A stretch of DNA of 10,899 nucleotides from Nitromaritima sp964584125 (GTDB lineage: Bacteria > Nitrospinota > Nitrospinia > Nitrospinales > VA-1). Shown piece after piece: positions 6,266 through 10,899 of the stretch. Position numbers and translations under genes: made by a program. Numbering within the stretch: position 1 is the stretch's first letter; each line of letters opens with the position of its first letter. The notes under the pieces were generated by a model. The model saw only the letters and a list, made by a program, of their open reading frames with translations, was not told the origin of the DNA and ran no database searches. The stretch is from positions 1 to 10,899 of the forward strand of contig CAZOYP010000075.1 of NCBI GenBank assembly GCA_964584125.1, in the 5' to 3' direction.

Positions 6266-7484
6266 GTTCGTGGTCCCAACATGGAATTTTAAGGATAAAA
6301 CGAGCGCCTTTTCCCACCTCATTTTCAACATCAATGGTTCCCTGGTGAGCTTTTATGATGTTGTGAGAAATTGAAAGGCCGAGCCCGGTCCCATGATCTT
6401 TTGTTGTAAAAAAAGGATTAAAAATATTAACTAGGTTTTCTTCCAAAATACCGCCACCTTGATCAGAAACAGTTATTTTTATGAATTGTCGATAATAGTC
6501 AGGTTGATCGGATGATTGTTCGAACTGGGAGCACTTTTTTGTTGTGATTTCTAGATTGCCACCCTTAGGCATAGCTTGGATAGAATTTCGAATTAGGTTA
6601 ATAAAAACTTGTTTAAGAAGATGGGAGTCGCCATTAGCAATAGCATTGTCGCCCAAGCTAAAAACTGGGTTGATTTCCTTTGGGATTAATATGGCTGAGG
6701 AATTTTTGAATAGGTCTTTAAGTAATGTATTCAGGTCACATAATTGTCTAGACGGTTGCGGTGACTTCGCAAACAGAAGCAGACTTGAAATAATTCTATC
6801 CATGTTTTTTACGCTAGCCGATATATGCTCAACAAGTTCTTTTTTTTCAGGATCTTCACTAAGATCTTTTTTGAGTAGCGATGAAAATAACTCAATGCTT
6901 CCTAGTGGGTTTCTTATCTCATGAGCAATGCCTGCGGCCATTTCTCCAGTTGCTCTAAGGCGACGGTTGCGCTGGGCTTCTTCCCCAAGACGACGGAGTT
7001 CTGTTATGTCTTCTATGTTGAGCACTGTCCCTATCCGATCATTTTTCTTGTCTAGGACAGGAGAAGTTGAGATACGTGTGTAAATTTTTCCATGATGAGG
7101 AGTTTCAATTTCTCGTTCAATGACAGAGGACTTTTGTTTTTCCTTGGTTGTTCGGCCAACTATTTTTTCAAAAAAATCTGTTAGGAACACTTCATTTAGC
7201 TGTTTGTTGAGACAGACTTTAGGATCCAAACCTGTTATTGCACCAGCAGTTTTATTGAATGTATTAATGATATTATTTTGATCGACCACAATTACACCTG
7301 TGGGAAGGCTTTCCATAATATTATGCAAGTAGTTTTTGTTTTCTTCCAGAGCTTCATTAAGGACATCATAAGAATTTTGTAATTGTTCTGTGGCTTCATT
7401 GAAGGATTGAAATGCTTGGTTAAGGATAGCAATTTCTTGAGGGCTGCTTTTTTCTGAAGAAGGGTTTTTCATAGGTAAGTACAT
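6252..7484 (-). CDS. Soluble PAS-domain sensor histidine kinase (FlgS/FleS-like)
   Basis: This is the probable phosphodonor for the sigma-54 regulator that overlaps its 3' end. In the 410-residue protein, an N-terminal coiled region (about 15-55) precedes a PAS domain (about 55-165: NIMESLPTGVIVVDQNNIIN, ending in GTVLNIEDITELRRL). The dimerisation/phosphoacceptor helix follows, with H188 (GEMAAGIAHEIRNPLGSIEL). The ATPase domain has the N box (FINLIRNSIQA, about 294-304), G1 box DQGGGI (341-346), F box NPFFTTK and G2 box GTGLGL (365-370). All catalytic motifs are intact. There is no membrane segment or signal peptide, so it senses a cytoplasmic cue. No good ribosome site stands before the ATG at 7484; a second in-frame ATG lies four codons in. 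The start is 50 bases after the AMIN/TPR gene stop. Domain layout and context resemble FlgS/FleS, but orthology is inferred. Confidence 0.9.
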   Translation of the reverse strand: MYLPMKNPSSEKSSPQEIAILNQAFQSFNEATEQLQNSYDVLNEALEENKNYLHNIMESLPTGVIVVDQNNIINTFNKTAGAITGLDPKVCLNKQLNEVFLTDFFEKIVGRTTKEKQKSSVIEREIETPHHGKIYTRISTSPVLDKKNDRIGTVLNIEDITELRRLGEEAQRNRRLRATGEMAAGIAHEIRNPLGSIELFSSLLKKDLSEDPEKKELVEHISASVKNMDRIISSLLLFAKSPQPSRQLCDLNTLLKDLFKNSSAILIPKEINPVFSLGDNAIANGDSHLLKQVFINLIRNSIQAMPKGGNLEITTKKCSQFEQSSDQPDYYRQFIKITVSDQGGGILEENLVNIFNPFFTTKDHGTGLGLSISHNIIKAHQGTIDVENEVGKGARFILKIPCWDHELDKK

Positions 7485-7510
7485 GAGTCTAGAGAAAAAT
7501 GACTTGTCTT

Positions 7511-7539
7511 ATTATAGAAGATTGAAGAATTTCTTTAAA
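7511..7539 (-). promoter_or_regulatory. Candidate housekeeping promoter ahead of the histidine kinase
   Basis: On the minus strand TTTAAA (7539-7534) and a perfect TATAAT (7516-7511) are separated by 17 bases. The -35 box overlaps the AMIN/TPR stop codon. Initiation near 7504 would leave a 20-base leader before the kinase ATG. The -35 matches TTGACA at four of six positions. In an AT-rich region chance matches are common, so this is tentative. If active, it would supply kinase and regulator independently of the sigma-54 promoter. Confidence 0.4.
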
Positions 7540-10126
7540 GGGGGTTGGTATTTCCTTTTTCCCATTCCATCATTTTTAGTTCTGATTGCGCAGCTTTTTT
7601 TATTAAATCATCCTCTGATTTAGATTTAATCAATTTATTAAGCTGGGCAGTTGCTTTTTGGTTATTTTTAATTTTTTTGAGGGCATCGGCTGATATAAAC
7701 TCTGACCAGTTTTTATGCGGATGGTCAGGAAATAATTTAATAGCTGCGTCGAATGCGTCTATGCTTTCGGCGTATTCCCCTTCTTGATAAAGTAAGTTTG
7801 GAGTCTTGTAATATGCTTCTATTAAATAATCTGGGATTATTTTTTGCGTACGATCAAAAGTGTCTATGGTTTTTTTGTAAGCCTCTATCGCTTGTAGGTT
7901 TTGGTTGCGACCCGCTTCTAAGCTGGCCATTAGGTAATGAATTTCCGAAGGAGACTTTGGAAATTTTTTTAATGCGTCTTGATAGACTTCCATGGCCTTA
8001 TCATACATTTGACGCCCACTTAATGATTTAGCTAACAGCTTCATGGCTTCGCGAACTTTTTTGCTACGTGGGAAGTTTTTTAGAAAACTGCGCGCGACAA
8101 ATTCGGCTTCGCTGTAGTTTTTTCTTTCATAATGGATTTGCCCTAAATTAAGAAAAATTCTGTCATTATAAATTTTTCCAGTATCTAGTTGTTTTACTTT
8201 TTCATACAATCGAACAGCCTCGGGCAGCATGCCTAAGGATTGGTATGCTTCGCCTACTTGCAAGAGTGTTTTTAAGCTTTTAATTTTTCCAATAGAAAGG
8301 CTGGCATAGTCGGTATAAGAATAAAGAATTGGTAAAACTCCCCCTTGTTTTGCGTAACCATCTACTAGAAATATTAAAGCCTGACGTATGTATTTTGAGG
8401 CGTCACGATGAAACTTAGACTCTTCACCCAAGGGCAATAATTTTTTAAATTCCTCAATAGCTTTAAGATAATTTTGTTCTTTTAAAAAAGCTACTCCCTT
8501 GCTCATTGTAACTTCACTGAGAATATCAACATCCTTGGCTGACTCTAAGATCTCATCATATGCTTTTAATGGTTCGAAATAAGTGTTGATGTCGAAAATA
8601 GCATCGTTGACTGGTAGCTTGGGATAACGAACACCAATATCCGCCATACGAATTTTCCCATATTGAGATTCGCGATTTTCAGAGTCTAGTTTTGCCGATT
8701 GGTCATAAACTGAAAGTGCTTCCATTTCTCTCCCTTCAATAAGGTAAAGATCGCCAATACGATTAAGAGCTCTATGGGCCTCTTTACCAGAAGGGTTCAT
8801 ATTAACCATGTTGAAATAAAATTTTCTAGCCTTTTGGTAGTCTCTTTTTTTGAAATAAATTTCCCCCATATTATTAAAGATAATAGGTTTTTTATTTACC
8901 ACAGATGGCCATCTGCGTACGGACTCGTTATAGATGTCTAATGCGCGGAGAAAATCTTCTTGGTTAAAATATTGATTAGCTATTTCAATTATAGCTAATT
9001 GGGCTTCATTAGATTTAGGAGATTCTTTAAGAATTTTTTGAAATGCATCGTAAGCTTCTTCATAACGCTTCTCTTTTAGAAGCATATTAGCTAGGCTATT
9101 TTTGCGTGCAGTGTTATAAAGACTTTTTTGGTTACGATTGATCCCTTCATTATACAATACTCTTGCTTCAAGAGAGTAGCCTATTTCCTCAAATATATTG
9201 CCTATTTTATAAAGCGCATGATCGGAAAATCGTGACTTCGGGAATTTTCTAGTGGCGTGCTGATAAGCAGCTAAGGCCTTTTCATAGTTAGGATGTTTTT
9301 GTTTCCATGCAATGCGAAATTCTGCTTCGGCAAGTAGATAAAGTATATTTGGTAAAAGAGGGCTATTTGGATAGTCTTTGGCATATTTTCTAAATAATTT
9401 AATCGCCCCAGGCTCAATTTTATCTATTTCTTTTGTTTCGCCAGTTTCTGGGTCTGGTTCACTTTCGACTTTAATCGTGTAATCTTCAAGCTTCCTATCC
9501 TGATAGACTTTTAAGGCTTTTTGATATTCCTGCCAGCCACTCTCTTTCTTTTCTTCTTCGTCCTTAAGAACAACCTCTTTTACTTGTTCGGGAGATAAGC
9601 CTTTCATCTTCGCTTTTTTAATTTTCTTAGGTTCTATTTTTTTCTTTTTTTCTTTTTTCTTGCTAATTCTGGTCTTGAGAAATGGCTTCCTAGTTCCCTT
9701 AAGATCTATAACTATCTGTGAGGTAGTATTTTTTTTGTAGTGGAAAAACCGTGTATTTGAGTTTTTTAAATGGAGAGTTAAAACTATTTGACCTCTATTG
9801 GATCGTACATCGACCGCAGAGAGGTTTTTATCCCTATATTTTTTGGACTTTACTCTTGAAGTTATTGACGTATTATCAAAAGTGAGGTCAATTTTTTTTT
9901 CTGCAAAATTAGCATTAACCTGATAATCGACTACTCCTGAAATATCTAAAAGAATCCGTGTGTATTTTGGGTGAGGGCCAAGCCTAATCTGCTTGATTTG
10001 TTTTGGCACACTAATTCCTTCTACTTTTTGTTCTTGCCCGTGAACTTGCTTTCCCATACCTATGGTGAAAGCTAAGGCCAGAGGAACTAGAAATGCTGCC
10101 AACTTATTTTTTTTAACAAGATTCAT
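7535..10126 (-). CDS. Secreted AMIN-domain and tetratricopeptide-repeat protein
   Basis: An 863-residue exported protein. The N-terminus is a classical signal peptide: Lys-rich MNLVKKNK, a hydrophobic core (LAAFLVPLALAFTIGMG), and a likely cleavage after residue 30 (VHG|QE). Residues about 38-145 match the AMIN fold (IKQIRLGPHPKYTRILLDIS, ending SQIVIDLKGT), a beta-sandwich that often binds cell-wall glycan. A very Lys-rich linker (about 146-175) follows. From about 240 to 855 there are roughly a dozen TPR or TPR-like helical pairs (for example YEKALAAYQHATRKFPKS, YDKAMEVYQDALKKFPKS, YAESIDAFDAAIKLFPDH). No enzyme motif is seen, so it is probably a periplasmic scaffold. It is the first gene of a probable operon with the kinase and sigma-54 regulator, behind a sigma-54 promoter, which suggests a flagellar role. 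That role, and any likeness to PflA-type motor scaffolds, is inference. Confidence 0.82.
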   Translation of the reverse strand: MNLVKKNKLAAFLVPLALAFTIGMGKQVHGQEQKVEGISVPKQIKQIRLGPHPKYTRILLDISGVVDYQVNANFAEKKIDLTFDNTSITSRVKSKKYRDKNLSAVDVRSNRGQIVLTLHLKNSNTRFFHYKKNTTSQIVIDLKGTRKPFLKTRISKKKEKKKKIEPKKIKKAKMKGLSPEQVKEVVLKDEEEKKESGWQEYQKALKVYQDRKLEDYTIKVESEPDPETGETKEIDKIEPGAIKLFRKYAKDYPNSPLLPNILYLLAEAEFRIAWKQKHPNYEKALAAYQHATRKFPKSRFSDHALYKIGNIFEEIGYSLEARVLYNEGINRNQKSLYNTARKNSLANMLLKEKRYEEAYDAFQKILKESPKSNEAQLAIIEIANQYFNQEDFLRALDIYNESVRRWPSVVNKKPIIFNNMGEIYFKKRDYQKARKFYFNMVNMNPSGKEAHRALNRIGDLYLIEGREMEALSVYDQSAKLDSENRESQYGKIRMADIGVRYPKLPVNDAIFDINTYFEPLKAYDEILESAKDVDILSEVTMSKGVAFLKEQNYLKAIEEFKKLLPLGEESKFHRDASKYIRQALIFLVDGYAKQGGVLPILYSYTDYASLSIGKIKSLKTLLQVGEAYQSLGMLPEAVRLYEKVKQLDTGKIYNDRIFLNLGQIHYERKNYSEAEFVARSFLKNFPRSKKVREAMKLLAKSLSGRQMYDKAMEVYQDALKKFPKSPSEIHYLMASLEAGRNQNLQAIEAYKKTIDTFDRTQKIIPDYLIEAYYKTPNLLYQEGEYAESIDAFDAAIKLFPDHPHKNWSEFISADALKKIKNNQKATAQLNKLIKSKSEDDLIKKAAQSELKMMEWEKGNTNPL

Positions 10127-10169
10127 GGTATCTTATTGTAAAAGTGCGGTTCGATAATTATTATATTAG

Positions 10170-10185
10170 AGCAATTTCTATACCA
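10170..10185 (-). promoter_or_regulatory. Sigma-54 (-24/-12) promoter of the AMIN/TPR-kinase-regulator operon
   Basis: The minus strand reads TGGTATAGAAATTGCT, again with GG-N10-GC spacing and a complete TTGCT -12 block. Transcription would begin near 10160, about 34 bases before the ATG at 10126. A TATAAT lies just downstream on the same strand but has no -35 partner at usable spacing, so sigma-54 is the better reading. It implies that the regulator encoded in this operon controls its own transcription. Confidence 0.7.
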
Positions 10186-10224
10186 GGTGCGAAATACCTT
10201 CTTTTAGAAAATTGTAGGAATTAC

Positions 10225-10246
10225 AGCTTAAGCTATAAAAAGCTTA
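10225..10246. promoter_or_regulatory. Inverted-repeat cluster upstream of the AMIN/TPR operon promoter
   Basis: AGCTTAAGCT (10225-10234) is a perfect 10-base palindrome. It overlaps an inverted repeat TAAGCT-ATAAAA-AGCTTA (10229-10246), so three AGCTTA-type half-sites sit within 22 bases, two of them in the same orientation 16 bases apart. The cluster is about 65-85 bases upstream of the predicted sigma-54 start point, a plausible place for an activator site. It could equally serve the divergent GAF gene or be a chance AT-rich palindrome. Confidence 0.3.
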
Positions 10247-10380
10247 TGGTTAGAGACTTTTTCAGGACTGAGTAAATCATAAATATTAATTAAATAAATA
10301 GTTTTCGTCATGTTTTTGACAATTTACATAGATTTTTTAGTAGGGGCGGCTTTTTTTTGCCATTTAAAAAGGACACCTTG

Positions 10381-10899
10381 GTGAGTGAAACTAAAGCTGG
10401 TCAGCATTATTATCAGGGATTGATAGACTTTTATAAAGCCATAAGTCTTTTGAGCTTAGAAGAAATTTCCACTGTGCTTGTTGACCGGTTACCTTCAATT
10501 CTATCGATACATTATTTTACCTTATTCCTTTACGATAAAGATAAGCGGGTATTAAATTTAATATGTCACAATCATCCGGGGGAGTGGGATTATTTCCCAG
10601 AATCGCCTCAACACTTAAAGACTAAGAGTATTTTTTCAATCCCTCTTTTCCGCTCATCTGTCATGGAAACTGCTATTTTGAGTGGTCAATATATTCTAGA
10701 GCAGGACTTTTCAAATTCTTCTTATTACCGAGGGAAAGTCAACCCACTTTATAAAAAGGGTTTTTTTGTAACTATTCCCTTAATGATTGAAAAAGAAATA
10801 GTGGGAGTATTGAATCTCAATGACGGCGAGCAAGATACATTCGGACAGAGTAACCTAGAGTTTACTTTGGATTTGTCTGAGTTTATTTCGATGTCTGTC
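10381..10899 (+). CDS. GAF-domain protein, N-terminal part (cut by window edge)
   Basis: An open frame of 173 codons runs from GTG 10381 to the window end without a stop. The ribosome site AAGGA lies seven bases upstream; the TTG just before (10378) is an in-frame alternative. After a helical lead (YYQGLIDFYKAISLLSLEEI) the sequence fits a GAF sensory domain: LPSILSIHYFTLFLYDKDKR, then an invariant-type core near the end, GFFVTIPLMIEKEIVGVLNLND, followed by FGQSNLEFTLDLSEFI. GAF domains sense small ligands or mediate regulation in kinases, cyclases, phosphatases and phosphodiesterases. Any output domain is beyond the window. It is transcribed away from the flagellar-regulator operon, so a functional link is possible but not shown. 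Confidence 0.75.
   Translation, partial: MSETKAGQHYYQGLIDFYKAISLLSLEEISTVLVDRLPSILSIHYFTLFLYDKDKRVLNLICHNHPGEWDYFPESPQHLKTKSIFSIPLFRSSVMETAILSGQYILEQDFSNSSYYRGKVNPLYKKGFFVTIPLMIEKEIVGVLNLNDGEQDTFGQSNLEFTLDLSEFISMSV

Larger units (their letters stand above)
10127..10380. other. Divergent intergenic region between AMIN/TPR gene and GAF gene
   Basis: These 254 bases separate two genes transcribed away from each other. The minus-strand sigma-54 promoter and the inverted-repeat cluster lie in the half nearer the AMIN/TPR gene. On the plus strand TTGACA (10316-10321) is a perfect -35 box, but no good -10 box stands at 15-19 bases, so the GAF promoter is not assigned. No small gene or RNA gene was recognised. 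Confidence 0.6.

Noticed and set aside
6266..6334. Longer N-terminus for the response regulator (start at 6334 or the ATG at 6322)
   Set aside because: The added residues are the out-of-frame reading of the kinase G2 region and precede a complete receiver domain; no ribosome site supports these starts.
6544..6924. Plus-strand open frame of 126 codons opposite the kinase
   Set aside because: Antisense to conserved kinase catalytic motifs, with no independent signature.
7545..8031. Two short plus-strand open frames opposite the AMIN/TPR gene
   Set aside because: Antisense shadows of the TPR coding sequence; no ribosome site or recognisable domain.
10316..10343. Sigma-70 promoter for the GAF gene based on TTGACA at 10316
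   Set aside because: No acceptable -10 hexamer at 15-19 bases downstream; the box alone is not enough.
10343..10360. Plus-strand sigma-54 promoter before the GAF gene (GGGGCGGC...TTTGC)
   Set aside because: GG-to-GC spacing is nine or twelve bases, not ten, so it fails the strict requirement.

Overview
The window is an AT-rich stretch from a motile, flagellated, Gram-negative-type (two-membrane) bacterium. It carries a block of early flagellar basal-body and export genes next to a sigma-54 two-component regulator. The flagellar gene content, the sigma-54 activator and the periplasmic AMIN/TPR protein would fit a deltaproteobacterial, Nitrospinota or Nitrospirota-like lineage. The sequence alone does not fix the taxon, and no rRNA, tRNA, mobile element or CRISPR array is seen.

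Layout. Almost everything is on the minus strand, so read from right to left. At the far right a plus-strand GAF-domain gene (10381 to window end) runs off the edge. It is divergent from the rest across a 254-bp intergenic region. Going leftward: a secreted AMIN + TPR protein (10126-7535), a soluble PAS-type histidine kinase (7484-6252) and an NtrC-family sigma-54 activator with REC, AAA+ and HTH domains (6265-4886), together forming one probable operon. A 261-bp intergenic gap follows. Then come flgC (4624-4187), fliF (4155-2536), fliG (2496-1483), fliH (1490-255) and the N-terminus of fliI (224-1, cut by the window edge).

How the parts work together. Two sigma-54 (-24/-12) promoters with near-identical cores (TGGTAT-N5-TTGCT) lie on the minus strand. 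One is upstream of flgC and one is upstream of the AMIN/TPR gene. The activator encoded between them has an intact GAFTGA loop, phosphorylation site and DNA-binding HTH. The simplest reading is that kinase and regulator switch on the rod/MS-ring/C-ring/export operon and also their own operon, as FlgS/FlgR or FleS/FleR systems do elsewhere. A candidate housekeeping promoter (TTTAAA-N17-TATAAT) just ahead of the kinase could provide the basal kinase/regulator supply needed to start that loop.

Points of special interest. FliH carries an unusual C-terminal tail made of seven 18-residue, strongly acidic repeats encoded by a 54-bp tandem array. The array contains an exact 108-bp duplication, a 15-bp palindrome in six of the seven units, and a nine-base C tract at its end. 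The AMIN/TPR protein is a candidate periplasmic, peptidoglycan-associated part of the flagellar motor, because it shares an operon with the flagellar regulators. flgB and fliE, the usual neighbours of flgC and fliF, are absent from this block.
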